A DNA stretch of 31,115 nt, taken from the NCBI GenBank assembly GCA_023230025.1, contig JALNYD010000003.1, forward strand, positions 1 to 31,115, in the 5' to 3' direction. Under the pieces are notes generated by a model. It worked only from the letters and a program-made list of their open reading frames with translations, ran no database searches and had not been told where the DNA came from. Made by a program: the position numbers and the translations under genes. Numbering within the stretch: the first letter of the stretch is position 1; each line of letters begins with the position of its first letter. Of the stretch, positions 9,385-17,438 are shown piece by piece. This DNA is from Candidatus Cloacimonadota bacterium. Lineage in GTDB: Bacteria > Cloacimonadota > Cloacimonadia > Cloacimonadales > Cloacimonadaceae.

Positions 9385-9514
9385 TATCAGTTGTGAAAGC
9401 TGTTTCATTTGGGTTTAGATAGCACACCGACACACATAACACTATGAGTCCTGTATGGACGACATAGATGAATCACCTTAGCCACCTTGATCAATATACG
9501 TGCAGCGGAATGCC

Positions 9515-9527
9515 GTTCCTACGGAAC
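9515..9527. repeat. Short triloop palindrome
   Basis: GTTCC-TAC-GGAAC is a perfect 5-bp stem with a 3-nt loop. Its stem core matches that of hairpin 2 in the 114-bp element (GGAAC-GTA-GTTCC read in the opposite arm order). Confidence 0.6.
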
Positions 9528-9567
9528 TCTAATCCCTTGTGTGAAACCGCATGCTAGCTAAAACGCC

Positions 9568-9580
9568 GTCCCGCTGGGAC
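9568..9580. repeat. Short triloop palindrome
   Basis: GTCCC-GCT-GGGAC forms a perfect 5-bp stem with a 3-nt loop. The arms match the hairpin at 9245-9260, but the loop differs. Confidence 0.6.
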
Positions 9581-9612
9581 TCTTATATTGTTGAGCCATT
9601 AGTATTTGCGGA

Positions 9613-9641
9613 AAACCTGTTACACCGATGCAAACAGGTTT
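9613..9641. repeat. Nine-bp inverted repeat
   Basis: AAACCTGTT (9613-9621) and AACAGGTTT (9633-9641) form a perfect 9-bp stem with an 11-nt loop. No T-tract follows, so it is not an obvious terminator. Confidence 0.6.
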
Positions 9642-9707
9642 GGGGTTAATGGGGGCTCTTATGGTGCTACGTGAATTTCTACTTGCAAAGGATTTGTCCA
9701 AACTATA

Positions 9708-9732
9708 GACTTCAATCCGAAGGATTGGAGTT
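9708..9732. repeat. 25-bp palindromic repeat, copy 2
   Basis: Exact direct copy of the 25-bp repeat at 9139-9163, again with a GAA loop at 9719-9721. It lies about 190 bp before the flavodiiron gene start. Confidence 0.9.
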
Positions 9733-9774
9733 CAAGCAGCGGTGTCGCCTTCACTGATCACCTTTCACCCTTTA

Positions 9775-9802
9775 CTGTTCACTGTTCACTGTTCACCGTT
9801 CA
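9775..9802. repeat. 7-bp tandem repeat
   Basis: Three exact CTGTTCA units plus a fourth with one change (CCGTTCA) lie head to tail about 120 bp upstream of the flavodiiron start. Copy number could vary by slippage. An effect on the downstream promoter is only a possibility. Confidence 0.85.
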
Positions 9803-9924
9803 CTCCCCATTAACTCCAAAGGAGGTGCGGCTATAACCAAGTACCACCCATATCCTATCTTTTTACTGGGAATATCACCATACCGGATTAGACTATCATA
9901 AAAACCACTAAAAAGGAGCTAGCC

Positions 9925-11094
9925 ATGTTTGCTCGAGAAATCAAGAACAAGGTTTACTACGTTGGAGTTCAGGATTGGGGGCGCAGACTTTTCGATTCCC
10001 TGATTCCGCTTCCGGACGGCACCAGTTACAATTCATATTTAGTGAAAGGATCGGAAAAGACGGCAATCATCGACACTGTGGATCCGGATTTCGCCGAGGA
10101 ATACTTACAGAATCTGGAGGGCTTGGATAAGCTGGATTACATCATTACGCTTCACTCCGAGCAGGATCACTCCGGCAGTATTCCGATCTTGCTGAACCGC
10201 TTTCCCCAGGCTCAGGTAGTCTGTTCGCCCAAGGCCGTTGATCTGCTCAAAGAGCATCTGGGACTGGATCCTGCCATCATCAGAGCCGTGGAAGATGGTG
10301 AAATCATCTCTTTGGGTGATAAATCACTACGTTTTATTCATACCCCCTGGGTTCATTGGCCAGAAACTATGGTTGCCTATATGCCGGAAACCAGGATTCT
10401 CTTTAGTTGCGATTTTCTGGGTTCACATTCTGCGGGCACCGATCTGTATGATAATGGCGATCCGCTTGTGATGGAAGCTGCCAAACGCTATTATGCCGAG
10501 ATTATGATGCCCTTCAAGAGTCAAATCCGGGGAAACCTGAAGAAGGTGCGCGAACTGAATATTGAACTGATAGCTAACAGCCATGGCCCCATTTGGAACC
10601 ACCCGGAAGACATCATTTCAGCCTATGAAGATTGGGTTTCTGACCGGGTCGATAATAAGGTAGTGATTCCCTATATTTCAATGCATGGCAGCACAAGGAA
10701 AATGGTGGATTATCTAACTAAAGAACTGGTTAGCCACGGCGTAAAGGTCGAGCTCTTTGATCTTGCAGTTACTGATATCGGGAAACTGGCGATGGCTCTG
10801 GTGGATGCCGCAACCATCGTGATTGGAAGCCCAACCGTTCATGTTGGACCCCATCCCATCGTAGCCTATGCCACGCTACTGGCCAATGCCATCAAGCCCA
10901 AAGCGCGCTATGCCGCAGTGATTGGCTCCTATGGCTGGGCAAATAAACTGGTGGATGGCATCCTTGGCCTGATGCCAGGCTTAAAACCCGAAGTTCTGGG
11001 AGCAGTAATCTGCAAGGGAGAAGCCAAAGAACCCACCCTCAAAGAACTAAGCGATCTGGCAACACTGATCGCAGAGAAACATAAAGCCCTCTAA
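9925..11094 (+). CDS. fprA: Flavodiiron protein (A-type, O2/NO reductase)
   Basis: Cytoplasmic enzyme that reduces O2 to water and/or NO to N2O, protecting anaerobes. The 389 residues comprise the two-domain core only, with no C-terminal rubredoxin domain, so an external electron donor is needed. The metallo-beta-lactamase domain carries the diiron ligands in order: His77-x-Glu79-x-Asp81-His82, His144, Asp163 and His220. The flavodoxin domain starts near residue 245, with the FMN-binding loop SMHGSTRKM at 252-260 and later GSPTVHVGPHP and GSYGW. The start at 9925 has AAGGAG 6 nt upstream. It is a single-gene unit behind the palindrome island, with its own terminator. O2 versus NO preference cannot be read from sequence. 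Confidence 0.95.
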   Translation: MFAREIKNKVYYVGVQDWGRRLFDSLIPLPDGTSYNSYLVKGSEKTAIIDTVDPDFAEEYLQNLEGLDKLDYIITLHSEQDHSGSIPILLNRFPQAQVVCSPKAVDLLKEHLGLDPAIIRAVEDGEIISLGDKSLRFIHTPWVHWPETMVAYMPETRILFSCDFLGSHSAGTDLYDNGDPLVMEAAKRYYAEIMMPFKSQIRGNLKKVRELNIELIANSHGPIWNHPEDIISAYEDWVSDRVDNKVVIPYISMHGSTRKMVDYLTKELVSHGVKVELFDLAVTDIGKLAMALVDAATIVIGSPTVHVGPHPIVAYATLLANAIKPKARYAAVIGSYGWANKLVDGILGLMPGLKPEVLGAVICKGEAKEPTLKELSDLATLIAEKHKAL

Positions 11095-11112
11095 ACATCA
11101 CATGTAATCAGG

Positions 11113-11149
11113 TAAATGAGCCCCATCTCATTTGGGGCTTATTTGTTTA
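11113..11149 (+). terminator. Terminator of the flavodiiron gene
   Basis: AGCCCC (11119-11124) pairs with GGGGCT (11134-11139), followed by the T-rich run TATTTGTTT. An overlapping AAATGAG/CTCATTT pair (11114-11120 and 11127-11133) offers a competing stem. It lies 24 bp after the stop codon. Confidence 0.75.
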
Positions 11150-11167
11150 TCCTCTGCTTCTCCGCTC

Positions 11168-11183
11168 CCTGACTATCGTCAGG
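11168..11183. repeat. Short palindrome between convergent genes
   Basis: CCTGAC-TATC-GTCAGG is a perfect 6-bp stem with a 4-nt loop between the ends of the flavodiiron gene and recX. No T-tract is attached on either side. Confidence 0.5.
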
Positions 11184-11273
11184 ATGCGGTCACGATGCCG
11201 TTACTTTTGTGACCACAAGGTGACGGTATAGTGATGATAACTAACGGGGATGACAGGAGCTGATTGTCAGGGT

Positions 11274-11894
11274 TCAGTGAGTTAGGGATCGTTCCCAGGC
11301 TGAAGCAATATCATCCAGATCAAAACCTTTGCGATATAGCGAGGCAAAGACCTTTTCCTTTTGCTTGAATTGAGGCAGTTCCCGATACTGAATGCGTAGT
11401 TTATCTACCATCTGCAGCAGCATTTCCTGGCTCTCATCCACATCGATTGCTGCATCCAGTAGGGGAGCATAGATATGTTGAGGAATCTTGTGTGAATACA
11501 GCTTTTGGACAATGAAGCGTTTGCTTTTGGCGCGATCGATCAGGCTACGGATCAGGATTTCTGAAAAGCGGGTATCGTCTATGTATTTCTTATCTTTAGC
11601 AATGGTTATCGCCCTGTCAATGAGCGAAGGATGAAACTCCTTGCGCTTCAGGTATTCCCGGCATTGGTATTCGCTGTGTTCGGATTTTGCCTGATACTCG
11701 GATAGCAACCACCAGATGCGGTTTTCCAACAGTTTTAGCAGTTCATTTAATTGATCAGAATCCAGCTCCAGTTCATTGGCAAAGGGATACATAGAGCGGA
11801 GGGTTCTGATATCCAGAACCCCCCATATTTCGTTATCCAGGCTAACGTAAGCAGCCCGGGATTTATCATTCTTCGTCCAGTATCTCAGCTTCAT
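11274..11894 (-). CDS. recX: RecX-family regulator of RecA
   Basis: RecX binds RecA filaments and limits their growth and activity. The 206-residue protein matches the family in layout: an N-terminal segment beginning MKLRYWTKNDKSRAAYVSLD, then three-helix repeats including SEYQCREYLKRKEF, DKKYIDDTRFSEILIRSL and KRFIVQKLYSHKIP, ending with FASLYRKGFDLDDIASAW. It starts inside the 3' end of recA (29-bp overlap, different frame), and I see no clear Shine-Dalgarno sequence, so its translation probably depends on recA translation. It is last in a four-gene operon. Confidence 0.9.
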   Translation of the reverse strand: MKLRYWTKNDKSRAAYVSLDNEIWGVLDIRTLRSMYPFANELELDSDQLNELLKLLENRIWWLLSEYQAKSEHSEYQCREYLKRKEFHPSLIDRAITIAKDKKYIDDTRFSEILIRSLIDRAKSKRFIVQKLYSHKIPQHIYAPLLDAAIDVDESQEMLLQMVDKLRIQYRELPQFKQKEKVFASLYRKGFDLDDIASAWERSLTH

Positions 11895-12921
11895 CAGAAC
11901 GTTGCGCTTCAGTGAACTCCTCGGGAGTGATCTTGGCGCGGAGCTTGGATTCGATCTCCATTAGAAGTTCAGGATTTTCCTGCAGATAGATCTTGGTTTT
12001 GTCTGCACCCTGACCCAGCTTGGCATCATTGTATGAATACCAGGAACCGGATTTCTTTACAATATCGTGCTGACTGGCCATTTCCAGGATGATATCCAGA
12101 TGGCTGATGCCCTGGCCAAAGATGATCGGGAATTCAACGGTCTTGAAGGGTGGAGCAAACTTGTTTTTCACAACCTTGACCTTGGTGCGGGCTCCCACTA
12201 CAGTAGGTTCACCACCGCCTTCCTTGATGGCTCCACCATAGCGAACCTCAAGACGAAGAGATGAATAGAACTTCAAAGCTACGCCACCGGTGGTGGTTTC
12301 AGGATTCACAAAAGCGGGTGTGCCAATCTTCATCCGGGTTTGATTGATAAATACCACTGCAGTGTTACTTTTGGCAACAATCGCCGTGAGCTTGCGCAGA
12401 GCCTGACTCATCAATCTGGCCTGCAATCCCACGTGGCTATCGCCCATATTGCCTTCAATCTCCTGACGCGGCACCAGCGCTGCTACAGAATCTACGATGA
12501 TGAGGTCAACCGCTGAACTGCGTACGAGGGTTTCTGTTACTTCCAGAGCCTGTTCACCGCCATCGGGCTGAGACAGCAGCATGTTGTCAGTTTGGACGCC
12601 CAGACGCTTGGCATAGGCTACATCCAGGGCATGTTCGGCATCAATGAAGGCAACAATCCCCCCCTGTTTCTGACACTCTGCGGCAATGTGCAGAGAAAGA
12701 GTAGTCTTTCCACTGGCTTCAGCACCATAAATCTCGATGATGCGCCCCTTGGGGATTCCACCAATACCCAGAGCGATATCCAGATTGAACGCTCCGGTGG
12801 GGATTACTTCAACAGCTTGAATGGGTTTATCACCCAAACGCATCAGAGTACCCACTCCAAATCTCTTTTCGAGCTGAGACATTGCGGTTTTCAGGGCTGC
12901 ATCTTTGTTTTTATCCAGCAT
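11866..12921 (-). CDS. recA: Recombinase RecA
   Basis: ATP-dependent DNA strand-exchange protein for homologous recombination and SOS signalling, 351 residues. The Walker A motif is GAEASGKTT at 66-74; Pro and Ser of the usual GPESSGKTT are replaced by Ala. Other hallmarks follow in order: FIDAEHALD, LIIVDSVAALVPRQEIEG, the L1/L2 region with GLQARLMSQALRKL and NPETTTGG, and VKVVKNKFAPPFK. The start at 12921 has GGAGG 5 nt upstream. It sits 11 bp after thpR and overlaps recX. No inverted repeat resembling an SOS box was recognised directly ahead of it, and regulation may come from the upstream operon promoter. Confidence 0.98.
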   Translation of the reverse strand: MLDKNKDAALKTAMSQLEKRFGVGTLMRLGDKPIQAVEVIPTGAFNLDIALGIGGIPKGRIIEIYGAEASGKTTLSLHIAAECQKQGGIVAFIDAEHALDVAYAKRLGVQTDNMLLSQPDGGEQALEVTETLVRSSAVDLIIVDSVAALVPRQEIEGNMGDSHVGLQARLMSQALRKLTAIVAKSNTAVVFINQTRMKIGTPAFVNPETTTGGVALKFYSSLRLEVRYGGAIKEGGGEPTVVGARTKVKVVKNKFAPPFKTVEFPIIFGQGISHLDIILEMASQHDIVKKSGSWYSYNDAKLGQGADKTKIYLQENPELLMEIESKLRAKITPEEFTEAQRSDEAEILDEE

Positions 12922-12932
12922 TTTTCCTCCGT

Positions 12933-13484
12933 TTATTTTAGATTATATTGCTGTATTTCTTCATATATCGGGCCATCAGGCCTTAGAGTGCTGCGATACA
13001 AAGTCAGGGTATCCCAGCGTAATACTTCATTATTCACCGGATGCGAGAGCACACTGCGCTCAAAATCCGGAGTCTGCTGAGCTTTGATGCGTCCCAGGGT
13101 CACATGGAGCTTCAAAGCCTTGGGATCTGCATCGATCCCCAGATGCCGCAGGCTGCTCAAAAGCTGGCGATTTAACATCTGCAAGTCCTTATCCCTGCCA
13201 TTGAGTTTTAACCAAAGCAGGCGCGGAAACTTTGCCGGAAACAACTCATAACCCTCGGCCTGCAGATAGGCGGCTTCGTGTTTTGCAGCTTCATTAGCCA
13301 GCAGATTGGATAGCGCAGCGACCTTGTGATCTGCCACTTCGCCAATAAAATTGACCGTAAAATGCAAGTTCTGAGGATGCACCCAATTGATGCCAGCTTT
13401 CGTAAGCCGGCTAAAAACCAGTAAAGCTTCCTGAAGCTCTGCCAGCAAAGGTTGAGGCACTTCCAAAGCAACAAACATCCGCAT
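12933..13484 (-). CDS. thpR: RNA 2',3'-cyclic phosphodiesterase (2'-5' RNA ligase family)
   Basis: Member of the 2H phosphoesterase superfamily, 183 residues, the usual size for ThpR. Both catalytic HxTx motifs are present: His41-Phe-Thr43-Val in LHFTVNFIGE and His127-Val-Thr129-Leu in LHVTLGRI. It opens with MRMFVALEVP, typical of the family. The enzyme hydrolyses 2',3'-cyclic phosphates on RNA ends and can join tRNA halves by a 2'-5' linkage in vitro; its cellular role is unclear. The start overlaps the stop of the upstream kinase-family gene by one base (TGATG), and recA follows 11 bp downstream, so the genes are co-transcribed. Confidence 0.93.
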   Translation of the reverse strand: MRMFVALEVPQPLLAELQEALLVFSRLTKAGINWVHPQNLHFTVNFIGEVADHKVAALSNLLANEAAKHEAAYLQAEGYELFPAKFPRLLWLKLNGRDKDLQMLNRQLLSSLRHLGIDADPKALKLHVTLGRIKAQQTPDFERSVLSHPVNNEVLRWDTLTLYRSTLRPDGPIYEEIQQYNLK

Positions 13485-13966
13485 CAGCGCTTGTATCCAA
13501 TATCCAACAAGAACTTCTTGCGGTGGGTAATATCTGTATCCAGTTCGATACCCCTTGGTGAAGTGCCATCAATAACCCCAAGGATGCCGGCACCCTGCTC
13601 GCTTTTTGCTACAATCACCTGCACTGGATTGGCAGTTGCACAAAAGATATTTACTACCTCCCGGCAGGCCTTGATGCCCGGTAACACGTTGATCGGGAAG
13701 GCTCCCCGCATGATGATCAAAAAGCTGTGCCCGCAGCCCAGACGGTGCATATTCTGTACTGCAAGATCAATCAATTCGTTGTCTGTGCCATCCTTACGAA
13801 TCAGGCAGGGACCGGATGCTTCACAAAAAGCCAAACCAAATTGGATTCCCGGGACACTGTTCACCATCACTTCATAAAGGTCTTCAACCGTCTTGATGAA
13901 ATGGCTCTGGCCCAGGATGATGTTGCAATCTTCTGGAAAGCTTAATTGCAGGTTTTGCAGTTCCAT
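13484..13966 (-). CDS. Adenosine-specific kinase family protein
   Basis: Small 160-residue protein of the family annotated as adenosine-specific kinase (PF04008/COG1839), mainly known from structures of archaeal and thermophile members. Conserved stretches seen here are PEDCNIILGQSHFIKTVEDL, PGIQFGLAFCEASGP, GHSFLIIMRGAFPINVLP and VIVAKSEQGAGILGVIDG. The biochemical function of the family is weakly supported, so the name should be taken loosely. It leads the operon with thpR, recA and recX. Its Shine-Dalgarno-like GAGG lies in a small hairpin with the bases next to the start codon. Confidence 0.85.
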   Translation of the reverse strand: MELQNLQLSFPEDCNIILGQSHFIKTVEDLYEVMVNSVPGIQFGLAFCEASGPCLIRKDGTDNELIDLAVQNMHRLGCGHSFLIIMRGAFPINVLPGIKACREVVNIFCATANPVQVIVAKSEQGAGILGVIDGTSPRGIELDTDITHRKKFLLDIGYKR

Positions 13967-13978
13967 GAGGGTACCTCA
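13966..13978 (-). promoter_or_regulatory. Hairpin overlapping the start of the kinase-family gene
   Basis: On the minus strand TGAGG-TAC-CCTCA is a perfect 5-bp stem with a 3-nt loop. The first arm holds the GAGG ribosome-binding core, and the last A is the first base of the start codon. Folding would hide the ribosome site. Confidence 0.45.
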
Positions 13979-14099
13979 CATATCGGTATTATCTATCCCA
14001 AGTAAAAAAAAGCTAAAGCCTATGTCAAGCAAAATGTGCCACAAAGCGAAGTCCGCAGCCCACTCAGCCTTGCAGGCAACATCTAGCCAGCAATGGACG

Positions 14100-14129
14100 C
14101 TCTCCCCAAACACTCAGGTTCGGGGAGAG
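14100..14129 (-). terminator. Hairpin after the Stn operon, possible terminator
   Basis: CTCTCCCC and GGGGAGAG (14122-14129 and 14100-14107) form an 8-bp stem, extended by AAC/GTT after one mismatch. It lies 23 bp past the stop of the large subunit gene. No T-tract follows, so it may be a 3'-end stabiliser or a weak terminator. Confidence 0.45.
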
Positions 14130-14152
14130 ATCTTCTGTATAGATTGGAGTGT

Positions 14153-17100
14153 TTAGAACTTCACCGCGCGTTTACGCAAATCAAACAATCCCTGCATGAT
14201 TGGTTCCAGGGGGCTATCCGAAGGCAGCACTGTGTCTCTTAGGCCTTCGGTATTGATCTGGCCAAGGCTCTGAGGGGCTTGCCCTTGCAAGCTTGAAAGC
14301 ACTTCATTGGCAAGATTCGTCCAATAGGGGATATCCGCTGTTGCCGCTGAAATCCACTCCATCCGATAGAACAGACGGGTTAACTCATTAAACACCGTTG
14401 ATTTGAGTGGATTGGCAAAGCGGGATACTTTTGCCTGATCTCCCAGGGTTGTACCTTCAATCTCCAGATAATTCACTCCGGGAAGAATCAGGTCACAATC
14501 CCGGTTATCCGGCTGATATGCGCATACCGCCACCTTGAATGCTGCTTTGACAGCCGGAAGAGCTCCAAAGGACAGGGCAAAATCCACAGGGCTATACTTC
14601 ACAGCTTGCTTTGACATCGCCAGGAAACCACCGTGGTTACGATAATCCGTGGTATGCATGATGTTATCCGCCCCAGCCAGGTTCCAGATTGAGGCGGCAA
14701 GCTTTTCCGATATCCGGTTTTGGTTGTAGATAAACAGCCTGTCTTGGGAGGCTTCAATTCCCTTTAGATCGGGATATAGCTCATCCGCAAAACGAGTGAA
14801 GGGCTCGGATTCAGGGACATCAATCAGGATCAGCCTCTTTCCCTTTAGCTGTTGACGGCGAATCAGGCTGAGTAGTGTGCGATTCAAGGTTCCAACAACT
14901 ACATATTCACGATAGTCTTCCAACTTGTCATAGGCCGTAGTTCGAGGTCTTAGATCCAGATAGGCGTCGCTGAAGCTCAGATAATCCTGCGAACATGACA
15001 ACTGGCATTCAAAACTCAGAGCCACGCGCTCTGCAAGCAGCATTTCCTCCAGACAGATATGCGGGCTGATCTCTACGCTCTTGCTCTGGGCAAGCTTGAG
15101 CCGCGTTTGCAGCACTTCCAGAGCTTCGTTCCAGCTAATCTGGTGATAAGCTCCATCCATCAGCAACAATGGTTGGTGTAGCTTTTCGTTGTAGGCTTGC
15201 CAGCCAAAGCGTCCCTTGAAACAGAGGTTCTTCCCGTTGAAACCAGGAGTTATCTCCGGGGTAGTGATCCGAACCACTTCATTGGCCTGAACTTCGACCT
15301 GAATATCGCAGCCAGCACCACATAATCCACAGTTCTGCAGCACTTTGTCTTTGGCACGGGGATTCAACTTGTAATGCAGATTCCGCTCCACCAATGCGCC
15401 TACAGGGCAGACATCGATGCACTTGCCGCAGGCAACACAGCCGGTCTGAGTTAAGGACTCGCCAAACTCCGGAGCCATCACCGCGGCAAATCCACGATAG
15501 ATAAAGCCCAGAACGTTGGCACCCTGGATCTCGGCACAAGTTCGGATACAGCGTCCGCAGTTGATACATTTATTGGCATCCCGTACGATAAAGGGATGGC
15601 TGTAATCGATCGGATGCTTGGAGATGCTGCCCAAAAAGCGCTCCATCTCAATTTCATATTCGCTGCAATAGTTTCGCAAAGAGCAAGTTTCATTCACCTG
15701 ACAGCCACATTCCACGCAGCGGGAAGCCTCGGTTCTGGCTTCCGTTTCGCTAAATCCCAATTCCACTTCTGTAAAGCTGCTTTTAGCTTTTTCAAGAGGG
15801 ATTTCCGGCATTTTTACCCGGGGAATCCGATCAAAGATGTCATACTCTTTGGCAGAAACATCTTGAACTTTCCTGGCTTTTTTAGCATCAAAAACGAACT
15901 TAGCTTTTGGCAATTCCCCTTTCAGCAGATAGGATTCGATGGCCTGAGCTGCCTTGCGCCCATCAGCAATGGCCTCAATGGCAGTGGCAGCACCGCGCTG
16001 GAAATCACCTCCGGCAAAGATGTTTGCCATTCCGCTATACATGGTTGTTTGATCCACGATCGCAGTTTGCCATCTGGACAGAGCTAATTGTTTGCCATTC
16101 AGAGTGTTTGGCTCTTCAGCAAAGATGCCCACTTCCGGCACTTGGGAAATTGCTGCAATGATGCTGTCAAAGCTCTGCACGAAGTATTCTCCGGTGGGTT
16201 CAGGGCGTCGACGTCCGCTGGCATCAGCATCGCCCAATCTCATCTTCTCGATTCTTACTTCTTTGAGGATGCCGTTTTCACCCAGATACTCAACCGGATT
16301 GCACAGATAGTGGAAGTTCACTCCTTCGTGTCCGGCTGCTTCGATCTCAAAATCCTCGGCGGGCATTTCAGCTTTGGTGCGGCGATAGATGATACTAACT
16401 TCGGCACCCAGACGGATGCAGGTTCGGGCACAATCAATAGCGGTATTTCCACCACCAACGATGGCAACCTTCTTGCCGATCTCCGGACTATGACCCTTGG
16501 CGTGGGCTTTGAGAAAATCTACTCCCAGATAACACCCTTTCAGATCGCTACCAGGAACCGGCATTGGCACAGCATTCTGAGCTCCCAAAGCCAGATAAAC
16601 AGCATCATAATCCCGGCTCAGATCTTGCAGGTTAAGATCCTTGCCCAGAGCTTTTCCGCAATGGATCTTCATGCCTCCGGATTGCATCAGGGCTATTTCC
16701 GCATCCAGAATCTCCTTGGGCAGGCGGTACTCAGGAATGCCATAACGAAGCCAGCCGCCACACGCCTCTTCCGCTTCAAAGAGATCAACCTCAAAGCCAT
16801 CAAAGCTTAGATAATAGCCACAGGTGAGCCCGCTGGGACCTCCGCCAATGATGGCGATCTTCTTGCCGGTGTCTTCACTTCGCTCTGGAGTATATTGCCA
16901 AAAGTCCTGCAAATCTTCATCGGCAGCATAGCGCTTGAGTTGCCGGATGGCGATGGGTTCGTCCACAATCTGGCGGCGACACTCCACTTCACAAAAAGCC
17001 GGACAGACTCTACCGATGGAAAGCGGCATGGGCAGGGTATCCTTGATCACTTTCACCGCTTCATGATATTTGCCATTGGCAATCAAAGATACATAGCTTT

Positions 17101-17434
17101 GAATATCCACTTGATCCGGGCAGGCGATCTTGCAAGGAGCTTCACAATCCGCATAGTGATTGCTGATCAGGAGTTCCAGTGCCATCTTGCGGGCATTGTG
17201 AATCTCTTCACTATCGGTGGTAATCACCATTCCTGGGCTCAGTTTGGTGCCGCAGGAGGTCACAAAGCCACGCCGGCCTTCCACCTTCACTGCGCATACC
17301 CAGCAGGAGCCATAAGGCTTTAATTCTTCATCATGACACAGGGTTGGAATTCTGATTCCTTCCCGTTGTGCCAACTCCAGGATCGTTATATCTTCAGGGG
17401 CTTCGATTGTTTTTCCATTGAGTACTACTACCAT
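14153..17434 (-). CDS. stnC: Stn-family transhydrogenase large subunit (NuoG-like with inserted GltD/NfnB-like domain)
   Basis: Predicted NADPH-binding subunit of an electron-bifurcating NADH/NADPH/ferredoxin transhydrogenase, 1,093 residues. The start at 17434 is preferred over the in-frame ATG at 17512 because it follows the previous stop by 4 bp and has AAGGA upstream. Domains in order: [2Fe-2S] ferredoxin (Cys33, 44, 47, 61); GltD-type Fe-S segment (Cys97, 101, 105, 144, 148, 152); FAD/NAD(P)-binding domain with GGGPSG (197-202) and GGGNTA (327-332), then YRRT favouring NADPH; a Cys cluster (573, 576, 578, 584, 590); two [4Fe-4S] sites (Cys623/626/629/633 and 666/669/672/676); a formate-dehydrogenase-like [4Fe-4S] motif (Cys702/705/709/738); and a degenerate molybdopterin-type fold of about 350 residues. 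No hydrogenase H-cluster motifs and no catalytic Cys/Sec motif are seen. The Stn assignment rests on domain order and gene neighbours. Confidence 0.85.
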   Translation of the reverse strand: MVVVLNGKTIEAPEDITILELAQREGIRIPTLCHDEELKPYGSCWVCAVKVEGRRGFVTSCGTKLSPGMVITTDSEEIHNARKMALELLISNHYADCEAPCKIACPDQVDIQSYVSLIANGKYHEAVKVIKDTLPMPLSIGRVCPAFCEVECRRQIVDEPIAIRQLKRYAADEDLQDFWQYTPERSEDTGKKIAIIGGGPSGLTCGYYLSFDGFEVDLFEAEEACGGWLRYGIPEYRLPKEILDAEIALMQSGGMKIHCGKALGKDLNLQDLSRDYDAVYLALGAQNAVPMPVPGSDLKGCYLGVDFLKAHAKGHSPEIGKKVAIVGGGNTAIDCARTCIRLGAEVSIIYRRTKAEMPAEDFEIEAAGHEGVNFHYLCNPVEYLGENGILKEVRIEKMRLGDADASGRRRPEPTGEYFVQSFDSIIAAISQVPEVGIFAEEPNTLNGKQLALSRWQTAIVDQTTMYSGMANIFAGGDFQRGAATAIEAIADGRKAAQAIESYLLKGELPKAKFVFDAKKARKVQDVSAKEYDIFDRIPRVKMPEIPLEKAKSSFTEVELGFSETEARTEASRCVECGCQVNETCSLRNYCSEYEIEMERFLGSISKHPIDYSHPFIVRDANKCINCGRCIRTCAEIQGANVLGFIYRGFAAVMAPEFGESLTQTGCVACGKCIDVCPVGALVERNLHYKLNPRAKDKVLQNCGLCGAGCDIQVEVQANEVVRITTPEITPGFNGKNLCFKGRFGWQAYNEKLHQPLLLMDGAYHQISWNEALEVLQTRLKLAQSKSVEISPHICLEEMLLAERVALSFECQLSCSQDYLSFSDAYLDLRPRTTAYDKLEDYREYVVVGTLNRTLLSLIRRQQLKGKRLILIDVPESEPFTRFADELYPDLKGIEASQDRLFIYNQNRISEKLAASIWNLAGADNIMHTTDYRNHGGFLAMSKQAVKYSPVDFALSFGALPAVKAAFKVAVCAYQPDNRDCDLILPGVNYLEIEGTTLGDQAKVSRFANPLKSTVFNELTRLFYRMEWISAATADIPYWTNLANEVLSSLQGQAPQSLGQINTEGLRDTVLPSDSPLEPIMQGLFDLRKRAVKF

Positions 17435-17438
17435 TATC

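Larger units (their letters stand above)
9113..9924. other. Palindrome-rich non-coding island
   Basis: 812 bp between two same-strand genes with no convincing reading frame. It contains two 25-bp copies of a palindromic repeat, a 114-bp four-hairpin element, at least four isolated hairpins and a short tandem repeat, each listed separately. The Shine-Dalgarno sequence of the next gene (AAGGAG, 9913-9918) lies at the right end. A 62-codon frame at 9127-9315 merely reads through the repeats. Confidence 0.8.

Noticed and set aside
9139..9732. CRISPR array.
   Set aside because: Only two copies of the 25-bp repeat exist, 569 bp apart, with no regular spacers and no cas-like genes nearby.
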